From NCBI GenBank assembly GCA_002712005.1, contig PASP01000015.1:62001-126000 (forward strand): a stretch of DNA of 64,000 nt, given 5' to 3'. Each line of letters opens with the position of its first letter. Positions within the stretch are counted from its first letter, which is position 1. Of the stretch, positions 1 to 7,468 are shown one piece after another. The position numbers and the translations under genes are program-made. The stretch is from Halobacteriovoraceae bacterium (GTDB lineage: Bacteria > Bdellovibrionota > Bacteriovoracia > Bacteriovoracales > Bacteriovoracaceae). The notes under the pieces are model-generated. The model did no database searches, had not been told where the DNA came from, and saw only the letters and a list, made by a program, of their open reading frames with translations.

Positions 1-1268
1 TTTGAAATATAAGTATTGATAGCAGCATTATATTTCTTTGCTACAGTTTGCGTTGATGTATTTACATCAACCTTAAAGTTAGAAACAGGATTGAATGATA
101 TATCTACAGCTGATTGATCTCCGTAAATTTTCCATTTTCCATTATCGAGCGCGAGGACATCGGTTTCAACTTCATCAAATTTACCATTAACGAGAAGGTC
201 GTAACGAATAACGACATAGTCTCCCGTATCGCTCAGGTCATTATTATCATTAACATCATTTATTTTGATGATATTGATATTTGTGAGCGAAAAGTTTCCT
301 TCATCATGAAGCTTGTCGCAGTCAGATACAGTAAAGTTTGGGGCATTTGAATAATCCAAGTCATCACAGACCCAATGCCAAGCATCTTGAGTACGGTTGA
401 GACCTTCTGAAAGAAAGTCTGGGTGCAGATGGTCTTCCATCATATCATGTGCATTTTGAATACTTGTTGAATCTGTCGCTCCATCTTCCAGAGCATTAAT
501 ATCACTCGCAATTTTATTCATGAAAGTTTTTATTTCTGAAAGCATAGATACTGAACTTGAAACTTCAGTAGAAACATCAGCAGGAGTTACATCGTCCTCT
601 TCATCTGTGAGGTCATCACTAAATATGGTGGTTCCCATCTTTGTTTTAATTTCTGCCGTACCTGAAGAAACTTCAACATTCAAAGCATCAAGCACTTTAT
701 CCATTCCCTGACTGGTTCCGGCCTTAAGTTCTCCATTTAAAATATCAATATCATCGTCCACACTAAGAGCTTGGAAAACTCCACGAAGCTTTTCTTTTAG
801 AGCAGTCTTTTGAGATTCGATTTTATCTTTTGTGATATTGGCAGCTACTGATGTGAAGGAATCAAACCCTTGTTGAGCGTCGCCCTTTCCAATGACATTA
901 GAGACGATAATGTGAGAAAGAGGACTTATGTTTATCTTCTTTTTAGCTTTTACGTCTTCATCTGAAGCAATGGAAAGGAAAGACTCCCCATTTTGACTTG
1001 TAACCTTGACTAACAGAGGTGTGCTAAGCCCTTCAATATTTACAGAATAGGCACCTTCTGAATCGGTGCTAACTTGCACGGAAGATTTTCCACTTTTATC
1101 TTTAAGAACAACAAAACCATTGGCTATAGGAGCCCCTGTTGCTGCAACACCCTGTAATGTATTGCTGTCACTTCCTGAGCTTGTTGATGCACTTCCAGAG
1201 TCTCCACCACAAGAAGCTAGAGTTAATAGGGCCGTTGTCGCCATGCCCGCTATAAATTTTTTCTTCAT
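1..1268 (-). CDS. Secreted lipoprotein, C-terminus cut off by window edge
   Basis: The reading frame is open from an ATG at 1268 to the first base of the window, so at least 422 residues are present and the C-terminus is missing. The N-terminus is a lipoprotein signal with lipobox LTLASC and the lipidated Cys at residue 20, followed by a Ser/Gly-rich linker. Residues about 40-105 (GVAATGAPIANGFVVLKD, then a DSEGAYSV turn) look like a carboxypeptidase-regulatory-like beta domain. The rest is acidic, Ser/Thr-rich and not recognised. A GGAGGATA ribosome site lies just upstream. It probably sits in the envelope facing the periplasm or the outside; its role is unknown. Confidence 0.8.
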   Translation of the reverse strand, partial: MKKKFIAGMATTALLTLASCGGDSGSASTSSGSDSNTLQGVAATGAPIANGFVVLKDKSGKSSVQVSTDSEGAYSVNIEGLSTPLLVKVTSQNGESFLSIASDEDVKAKKKINISPLSHIIVSNVIGKGDAQQGFDSFTSVAANITKDKIESQKTALKEKLRGVFQALSVDDDIDILNGELKAGTSQGMDKVLDALNVEVSSGTAEIKTKMGTTIFSDDLTDEEDDVTPADVSTEVSSSVSMLSEIKTFMNKIASDINALEDGATDSTSIQNAHDMMEDHLHPDFLSEGLNRTQDAWHWVCDDLDYSNAPNFTVSDCDKLHDEGNFSLTNINIIKINDVNDNNDLSDTGDYVVIRYDLLVNGKFDEVETDVLALDNGKWKIYGDQSAVDISFNPVSNFKVDVNTSTQTVAKKYNAAINTYIS

Positions 1269-1378
1269 ATCTATCCTCCATATATTTTTATATTTTTTCG
1301 GAGGGAAATGAATTCAATTGACTCAAAATTTCTTGAATAAATTGGAGATAGACCTATGATGCTAGTAAAAACAGGGCC

Positions 1379-2383
1379 TTATCGGTTCTTAGTCATGCGA
1401 AGATAGTCTTGAAAGACTTCGGAAGGGGAAAAACTGGATAGGCAGATCATAGAGTCGCAGGTTGAGAGGCCACAGTAGTGAGCATTTTGGGTACGACACT
1501 CAAGCCCTTCTTTGTAGTAATAAGGATGATCATTTGTGGAGTAGGGATGCCATTCTGTTGGGGGCTCTGGGCCGAAGAAGCTTAGAGTGGGAATGCCAAG
1601 AGCAATGGAGATGTGCTTGAGTCCAGTATCGTTACCAATATAGAGTTTGGATTCAGCTAGTGCTTTGGGAAGGGCATCTAGTTTTTCTTTGATGATATGG
1701 CAATTTCTTGGGAAGTCGAGTTCGTAAATTTTATTTTCGATTTCGTCGTCACCTGGGCCTAAAGGGATGATGATCTTCATATTGGGATCATCATTATAGA
1801 TGAGCCTGGCCAAGTCACGATAGGATTCCATGGACCACATTTTTGTTTCTCTTGTCGCTACTACTCCAAAAGTAATTTGATGTTTTTTTTCTACGTGTAA
1901 ACCCATTGAGGGGGTGTAGTGGATGTAGTCCGGCAAATGGTCTGGATTTCCAAAATAGGTCCATGCTGCATCTAAGTCTCTCTGAATATTAGATTTAATC
2001 ACACCTTGATCATGGACATCACCAACTTTCTTGTGGTGGTTATGATAGAAATATTTGAATCGACCTAATGACGAAAAGAAGCGAAAGAATTTACTTGTTC
2101 GACCACTTTGGAAAAACTCTAGGACAGAATCAACTTCAAAGGCCCGAATAACCTTATAAGACTCCCACCAGTCGGACATCGTTTTGAAGTCCATGGGGAT
2201 AACCTTATGAGCCGCTGTTTGGACATCCTTATATAGAGGATAGGTCCATGAAGGAACGGCATAAATAATTTCAGTGTCTTTGAGGGTATCACGCAAATAT
2301 TGTATCGCGCCCAGAGTTATCACGGAGTCGCCTAATGCTCGGTTCTTTATAACCAATAATGTATTGGGTGTGGTCTTCTTCAT
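1379..2383 (-). CDS. Glycosyltransferase family 9 (heptosyltransferase-like)
   Basis: This 334-residue protein has the GT9 layout of ADP-heptose:LPS heptosyltransferases. The N-terminal Rossmann half opens with VIKNRALGDSVITLGAI, where family members bind the acceptor. The C-terminal half carries the nucleotide-sugar site GNDTGLKHISIALG followed by PTLSFFGPEPPTEWHP. A Cys-rich tail (four Cys near residues 295-315) is unusual but of unclear meaning. It starts 37 bp from a divergent family 2 glycosyltransferase gene of the LPS-core type, which supports a role in building the LPS inner core at the cytoplasmic membrane. The exact sugar cannot be told from sequence. Confidence 0.85.
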   Translation of the reverse strand: MKKTTPNTLLVIKNRALGDSVITLGAIQYLRDTLKDTEIIYAVPSWTYPLYKDVQTAAHKVIPMDFKTMSDWWESYKVIRAFEVDSVLEFFQSGRTSKFFRFFSSLGRFKYFYHNHHKKVGDVHDQGVIKSNIQRDLDAAWTYFGNPDHLPDYIHYTPSMGLHVEKKHQITFGVVATRETKMWSMESYRDLARLIYNDDPNMKIIIPLGPGDDEIENKIYELDFPRNCHIIKEKLDALPKALAESKLYIGNDTGLKHISIALGIPTLSFFGPEPPTEWHPYSTNDHPYYYKEGLECRTQNAHYCGLSTCDSMICLSSFSPSEVFQDYLRMTKNR

Positions 2384-2420
2384 AGATAATTATTATACTG
2401 GGGAAAAGGAGATCTGTCTT

Positions 2421-3200
2421 TTGGATACAGTGAATAAGATATCAGCAACCGTTATTTGTTTTAATGAAGAGGATAAAATAGGCCTTTGCCTAGGTTCCCT
2501 CCAAGATGTTGTAGACGAGATTATCGTAGTCGACTCTTTTTCGACAGATCGTACTAAGGAAATTTGTGAATCTTACGCAAAAGTGAAATTCTATGAAAAT
2601 CCTTTTAAAGGGCATATTGAGCAGAAAAACTTCGCTCTCACTCTCTGTAATCACGAATATATTCTAAGTCTTGATGCTGATGAAGCTCTAAGTAAAGAAT
2701 TAAGACAATCCCTTCTTGAAATAAAGAATCACCTAAATTTTGATGCCTACAAGTTTAATCGCCTGACCAATTATAATGGTTTTTGGGTTAGGCATTGTGG
2801 TTGGTATCCTGACACCAAACTAAGGCTTATTAAAAAAGGCAGTGCCTCTTGGTAGGGAAAAAATCCTCACGATATTCTCATTCCCTTGAAAACAGATACA
2901 AAGGTCGGATTTCTCAGTGGAGATCTTCTCCATTATAGCTATGACTCTATAACGGATCATGTTGATCAAACGAATCGGTTCACGACCATAGCAGCTAAGG
3001 CGGCTTTCGAGTCAGGTACTCGTTCAAGTCTTTTTAAGATTATTTCTAGGCCTATACTTAAATTTTTGAAAGATTATTTTTTGAAGGGCGGGATTTTAGA
3101 TGGGAGATACGGGCTAATTATTTGTTCAATTAATGCGTTATCTGCTTTTTTAAAGTATTCAAAGATTAAAGAGCTTCAAGATCAGAGAAGAATCGACTAA
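2421..3200 (+). pseudogene. Glycosyltransferase family 2 (WaaE/KdtX-like), interrupted by in-frame TAG
   Basis: From a TTG at 2421 (AAAGGAGA eight bases upstream) the frame encodes a GT2 enzyme of the LPS-core WaaE/KdtX kind: ATVICFNEE near residue 10, IIVVDSFSTDRT, and the metal-binding LSLDADEA. It matches family features up to ...GWYPDTKLRLIKKG and then meets a TAG at 2853-2855 (codon 145). Without any frame change the protein continues with GKNPHDILIP, the conserved block that normally follows, to a TAA at 3198-3200 (259 codons in all). One nonsense base change, a sequencing error, or stop readthrough would each explain this. A downstream restart would lack the catalytic half. Confidence 0.8.
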
Positions 3201-4123
3201 GAAATCTCTAGGGCTGGGGGCTCTTTGCCTATGACCCCCCGAATGTAACTAATATTTTCAAATTGCTCCGGTTCATAAGAAGTTGTGAGAAAGAGATTGG
3301 TATGACCCTTATTATGAAGCTCTTGCGCAATTTGCAGACCTGATTTCTCCTTTAAGTTTACATCGATAAATATAAGGGCATCTTTTTCTGGAGGATTCTG
3401 CGGATTAATAACGAGTTTCATTCCAGAGTTTCTATAAGTTTGTTTCCATAAATTAATGAATAAAGGTTCGTCTTCATAGAGCACAACAGTTTTACCAAGA
3501 TTAGAGACGAGGGGAATCTGGAGAAGAACATCAGCTCCACCCTCTGGGCGGTTACTTAGTTTGAATTCTCCTCCAGATTCCTGAATGATTTGTTTGATAC
3601 AATTGAGCCCAAGTCCGAGCCCTCTTGCAGAAGGTGGGTTTGATGATCCATCAAGTAGTTCAGGTGGGAAGCCACATCCATTGTCGCTTAAAGAAAGGTA
3701 AAAATATTGTTTGCAATTATAAGAAGTAATCGAAATTTCTGGGTTAGAAATATTATTGGCCTTAAATTCACCAATAGCATTTCCAATAAGATTAAAGAGT
3801 AAACGATTGAAATTAAGGGGGTCGATATTTAATAAAGAGAGGTCATCAATTTTTGATTGAAGCTCTGTCTTAAAATTAACTTTTTCATTTCTAAAAAGAT
3901 CCATTTTATCGTTAAGAATTTGAATGATGGAATGATTAGACTGAGGCTTTGCCGGAAGACCAAAGTAGCGACTGACGATACCTTCTAAATACTGTGTGCA
4001 GCTTGCAAGAGAGTCTTGAATCTCTTTAGGAAGATTTTGGCCAGCTCCAAGAGTTGAGAGCATGGCAATAGGAGTTCTAAGGTCGTGAATGAGATGATCA
4101 TTAAGATGTGTATTAGAATTCAT
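3197..4123 (-). CDS. Hybrid histidine kinase without sensor domain
   Basis: The 308-residue protein starts almost at its phosphoacceptor site, LIHDLRTPIAML with His13, so it has no sensor, membrane segment or HAMP domain. An HATPase_c domain follows at about residues 100-205 with N box NLIGNAIGEF, G1 box DNGCGFPPEL and G2 box GLGLGLNCIKQ. The last 95 residues form a receiver-like domain: acidic YEDEP, candidate phospho-Asp in LIFIDVNLKEKSG, Thr in LFLTTS and Lys in GVIGKEPP. It is therefore a soluble cytoplasmic kinase-receiver, needing a partner or localisation for input. It overlaps the convergent glycosyltransferase frame by 4 bp. A sigma-54 response regulator and a histidine-hairpin mini-protein lie 2-3 kb away. 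Confidence 0.85.
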   Translation of the reverse strand: MNSNTHLNDHLIHDLRTPIAMLSTLGAGQNLPKEIQDSLASCTQYLEGIVSRYFGLPAKPQSNHSIIQILNDKMDLFRNEKVNFKTELQSKIDDLSLLNIDPLNFNRLLFNLIGNAIGEFKANNISNPEISITSYNCKQYFYLSLSDNGCGFPPELLDGSSNPPSARGLGLGLNCIKQIIQESGGEFKLSNRPEGGADVLLQIPLVSNLGKTVVLYEDEPLFINLWKQTYRNSGMKLVINPQNPPEKDALIFIDVNLKEKSGLQIAQELHNKGHTNLFLTTSYEPEQFENISYIRGVIGKEPPALEIS

Positions 4124-4569
4124 TTGGCTAAGCTCCTTTGCTGCCTTGGTACGAAAGCATTAATAGGAAACTTCATGGAATAAATAAATACACTTTTCAT
4201 AACGTTTTCATTGCGATGTGTAGAAATGAAATCTATGGACGTAAGTAATTGTTTTTCTCTTAAAACACTATTTCATATTCTTACTTGGGAAGTTAATGAA
4301 AGACTTAATGAAATTGACTATATTAAATCAGCAACTTAAGTGGCCTTATCAAGTATGAAATACTTTCACTCTTTCATTGAAAAACGTTTATTCAAAAAAA
4401 CAGGGCTATTTTGTCACTTAAATAACTCTTATTAATTAAGGAGAAGCAAAACCAAGATCTATAAATAATACACCTTTGTATAAATAAAATTGTATCTACA
4501 TAAAGAGCATGTCAAAACAGTGGACATAAAACAGCACAACACTATGTAGGTTAAAAGGGGAACATAAAG
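4124..4569. other. 446-bp intergenic stretch, probably regulatory
   Basis: This AT-rich gap between the divergent kinase gene and the 4570 gene holds the promoters of both, though no convincing -35/-10 pair stands out. A 37-codon frame on the plus strand (4226-4339, starting MKSMDVSN and containing an amphipathic LKTLFHILTWEVNERL) has no clear ribosome site and may be chance. No terminator or tRNA was seen. Confidence 0.4.
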
Positions 4570-5409
4570 GTGGAAGCTCAAGTCGAAAAAACGACGACTG
4601 CCAAACCACAGGCCATAGTTGAACAGCTTTTGGATATTGCCAAAAACAATGATGCTATGGACGTGATAGGTGGATCAACTAGCTGGCGCTGGCAAGAGGG
4701 ATTAATCACTCGAATGCCGAAAACAAAAACAGTCGCAGCAATTCTCACAAAAGCATTTAATTCTGAAGATCCGAATGTTTGGATTAATCAAATAGGTAAT
4801 GGAGAACTTTTAGATTTCTTAAAGGGAACATTTAAAGCAAGAATTACTACGAATATAGACCTTGGTGAGTATATTCAAGATATCTATGATTCGCTTTTTA
4901 TAATGCTTGCAATGAAAAAGAGTGGTGTTCTTCATTCTGAGGTATTGTATAATTTTTCTTATTTTAAATATGCCTCATCTTTTGAAAATACTGAGTACTT
5001 TGAAATACCTACGGAGTCTGCTTTATTTACGATGTATGGTAAGTGGGCAGTTTCAAAATTAGAGTCAATTTTAAATAAATGTCCTACATATAAGTTAGAA
5101 GGCGATAGATTAAGAATTGAAGAGTCGCAAATAACAAGTGAATTACACACTCAAAATATTTTAGAGATTTCTAAGTTAAGAAATAAAATGATTGGCTTTA
5201 ATTCGAAGCACGATATGTGGAGAACTGCATATATAGACTTAACTGACGAAGAACATATATATTTAGAAAGACAAATGCTGGACTATTATAAAAATCTTTT
5301 AGAAGATTTAAAAACTTTTTCTAAGTCTAGTTTCCAACACAAAAAAACAAGAGCTTTTTCTATAAGTAGCTTTACTCTACCTCAAGGAAAGATGGAGGGG
5401 ATGTCATGA
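4570..5409 (+). CDS. Conserved-type hypothetical protein, cytoplasmic
   Basis: GTG start at 4570 with AGGGGA nine bases upstream. The 279-residue product has no signal peptide or membrane segment. The N-terminal 60 residues contain SWRWQEGLITRMPKTK and the remainder is helical. The C-terminal part, AYIDLTDEEHIYLERQMLDY, vaguely recalls the DUF4423 region of the TIGR02147 proteins common in Bdellovibrio and Fibrobacter, but no helix-turn-helix is obvious and this link is weak. Its stop codon overlaps the start of a small secreted protein in an ATGA junction, so the two are surely cotranscribed and translationally coupled. Function unknown. Confidence 0.75.
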   Translation: MEAQVEKTTTAKPQAIVEQLLDIAKNNDAMDVIGGSTSWRWQEGLITRMPKTKTVAAILTKAFNSEDPNVWINQIGNGELLDFLKGTFKARITTNIDLGEYIQDIYDSLFIMLAMKKSGVLHSEVLYNFSYFKYASSFENTEYFEIPTESALFTMYGKWAVSKLESILNKCPTYKLEGDRLRIEESQITSELHTQNILEISKLRNKMIGFNSKHDMWRTAYIDLTDEEHIYLERQMLDYYKNLLEDLKTFSKSSFQHKKTRAFSISSFTLPQGKMEGMS

Positions 5410-5753
5410 AATTGTTAAATATAGTTTATGTTATTTTATTATCTTTTAGTATTAATGCTGGACCAGGAGATACTGGAGGTGGTGGACCGGGACTAACCCA
5501 ACCGCTGCGTTTTATTGTTGAGGCGAGTAAAGAGACGGCACCTGTTTTTACGATCAAAGATGCGGTGGATGTGACACTTGCAGATGATGAAGTTCTTGAT
5601 ATTCAGGAACTCCAGGATCGCTTTGGAGATGAGGTGACTAAGGATGGAGATGATCTTAAGATATCTCATAAAATTCCAGTTACTGATTTTCAAAATCACC
5701 AAGGTGAAGTGATAAGAATTGAAAGAGATCATCGTTTTAATGGTCAAAACTGA
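5406..5753 (+). CDS. Small secreted hypothetical protein
   Basis: The 115-residue protein has a Sec signal peptide (KLLNIVYVILLSFSINAG, cleavage near residue 19), then a Gly-rich stretch DTGGGGPG and a mostly acidic, beta-rich body. No Cys is present and no family is recognised. It shares an ATGA overlap with the 4570 gene and is followed by a strong terminator, so the pair is a two-gene operon. A cytoplasmic protein coupled to a small exported one is a recurrent arrangement in predatory deltaproteobacteria-like genomes, but the role is not known. Confidence 0.75.
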   Translation: MKLLNIVYVILLSFSINAGPGDTGGGGPGLTQPLRFIVEASKETAPVFTIKDAVDVTLADDEVLDIQELQDRFGDEVTKDGDDLKISHKIPVTDFQNHQGEVIRIERDHRFNGQN

Positions 5754-5791
5754 TTCTTATAATTTAAGAAGAAAAATTTATTTTTGAATAT

Positions 5792-5816
5792 AGGCCTTCT
5801 TATGAAGGCCTTTTTT
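5792..5816 (+). terminator. Rho-independent terminator
   Basis: Stem AGGCCTTC / GAAGGCC with a four-base TTAT loop followed by TTTTTT. It lies 38 bp after the stop of the small secreted protein and ends that operon. Confidence 0.9.
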
Positions 5817-5879
5817 GTTGGAAGTATTCCTAGATTAATAGATTGAAGTTTGAGGCTGCGAAAGAAGTCTGGAGTGGTA

Positions 5880-6065
5880 TTAGCGGGGGCGAAGTTCGCG
5901 TACTTGATCAAGAAGAGCTTGGCTTTTTGTCATTTCTTCTTCAAATTGATCAATGTGACTTTGTGTACTTTCATCATTTTCTGAATGGGAAAACATTTGA
6001 ATGAGTATTTTCATCTTCAGATTGGATTCTTTTAAGTCGTGAATGAGTTTCGCTTGATTATCCAT
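5880..6065 (-). CDS. 61-residue helical-hairpin protein with a histidine-kinase-like H-box
   Basis: ATG at 6065 overlaps the end of the sigma-54 regulator gene by 8 bp, and GGAG lies eight bases upstream, so translation is coupled and the frame is credible. The protein is predicted by eye as two amphipathic helices (about residues 4-28 and 36-59) joined by a polar turn. The first helix carries LIHDLKESN with His9-Asp10, matching the LIHDLRTPI H-box of the kinase at 3197-4123. There is no ATPase domain. It resembles a bare dimerisation/histidine-phosphotransfer domain. Inference: it may pass phosphate to, or bind, the neighbouring receiver domain. It could instead be a structural coiled coil with a chance HD pair. 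Confidence 0.65.
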   Translation of the reverse strand: MDNQAKLIHDLKESNLKMKILIQMFSHSENDESTQSHIDQFEEEMTKSQALLDQVRELRPR

Positions 6066-7395
6066 GGGTAGGCTCCAGTTGGGCTTGAAGCCGGTAAAAT
6101 ACGGATTTTGAGATCTTGAGAGCGTCGCAGATTTTATTTGGCTTCATTCCATAGAGAGAGACAACCTTTTTGAAAGCTTCAAATTCAAGCCTTCTTACGG
6201 CCTCTGGTAATCCATGAGTGAGAATATCATTGGATAGCTTGGGAGTGAGGAAGGTATTTGAGTGATCGTCGCTATTTTTAGGTTGAGTGAGTTTTTTGAT
6301 AATATCTTCTGTAATGAGTGATTCTCTTTGAGAGCTTAAGGAAGTGAGTAGAGATTGAAGTTCTCTAAAGTTTCCTGGCCAGTCATAGTTTTTAAGAGTG
6401 TTTAGGGCATCATCTGTAAAGAAGAGCTTTCGAGTTTGATTATCATTGTAGTCGCGAATGACTTTATCGAGATCGTTGATTCTGTCTTTTAAAGCAGGAA
6501 TAGGCATTTCTATTCCCTTAATCCTAAAATAGAAATCTACTCTAAACTCACCATTTTGAATTTTAGATTGGAGATCGTCACAGGTGGCCGTAATCAGTTT
6601 AAAATCGACTTTGATTTCTTCGGTAGAACCGACTGGAGTTATAATCTTTTCTTCAAGTACTTTGAGAAGCTTTACTTGGGCTTTAGGGCTGAGGGATCCG
6701 ATTTCATCTAAAAATAGAGTTCCGCCATTTGCTTTTTCAATCCAGCCTTTCTTGTCTTCTAGAGCACCGGTGAACGCACCTTTTTTATGACCAAATAATT
6801 CAGATTCGATGACATGATCGCTCAGCTCACTTAAGTTTTTGGAGACAAAAGGCCCAGCTTGGTCAGTGAAGGAATGAATGACCTTGGCGAGATGAGTTTT
6901 TCCGACTCCCGTATCCCCAGTAAGGAGGATTGGGGTATTTGAATATTGACTTCTTTCAAGGACAGACTTGAGTAGAGCACGGTAATCAGAGCAGGTCGTA
7001 TTTAAGTAGCGATCGATATACTTTTCAATAGGATCTCCTAAAGTATTTCGAATAATTCGCTCAAGCTCCGACTCAAATTCATCTTTTACAAGATAATGAG
7101 AACAACCTTTTTGAAAGGCCTGTTGAATGACGGCTTCTTCACCATGGCTCGTGAGAACGACGCTTGGGATATTGCGCTCTTTACAAGTTTCTATGACTTC
7201 AAGACCCTCTAGGCTTTCCTTCGTTGGAATGAGATTGAGATCGGTGAAAACGAGATCAAAGTGGGTTTGAGAAATCGCCTTTTTTGCACTTTGCAGATCC
7301 CTGCAGAGAAAGGCCCTGTGATGTTTGGAGACAATCTCTTTGAGATAGGCTCCAATAAGCTGATCATCTTCGACTATAAGTATCTGAAATCCCAT
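6058..7395 (-). CDS. Sigma-54-dependent response regulator, NtrC family
   Basis: The 445-residue protein has three domains in standard order. The receiver (about 1-120) has acidic VEDDQ, phospho-Asp in LVFTDLNL, Thr in VLTSHGEE and Lys in YLVKDEF. The AAA+ sigma-54 interaction domain (about 140-375) has Walker A GDTGVGKTH, the sigma-54 contact loop GAFTGA, Walker B GGTLFLDEIGS and a C-terminal WPGNFRELQ. A Fis-type helix-turn-helix follows (KICDALKISKSVFYRLQ). All functional motifs are intact, so it should activate sigma-54 promoters when phosphorylated. It is the first gene of a unit with the 61-residue histidine-hairpin protein. The targets are not evident from this window. Confidence 0.95.
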   Translation of the reverse strand: MGFQILIVEDDQLIGAYLKEIVSKHHRAFLCRDLQSAKKAISQTHFDLVFTDLNLIPTKESLEGLEVIETCKERNIPSVVLTSHGEEAVIQQAFQKGCSHYLVKDEFESELERIIRNTLGDPIEKYIDRYLNTTCSDYRALLKSVLERSQYSNTPILLTGDTGVGKTHLAKVIHSFTDQAGPFVSKNLSELSDHVIESELFGHKKGAFTGALEDKKGWIEKANGGTLFLDEIGSLSPKAQVKLLKVLEEKIITPVGSTEEIKVDFKLITATCDDLQSKIQNGEFRVDFYFRIKGIEMPIPALKDRINDLDKVIRDYNDNQTRKLFFTDDALNTLKNYDWPGNFRELQSLLTSLSSQRESLITEDIIKKLTQPKNSDDHSNTFLTPKLSNDILTHGLPEAVRRLEFEAFKKVVSLYGMKPNKICDALKISKSVFYRLQAQLEPTHG

Positions 7396-7468
7396 ATATT
7401 TTCCTTCGGTCCATTTTAAACTGATGAGTCGAAATGGTACCGAAGGGGACTATATAGCAAAAAATCAT

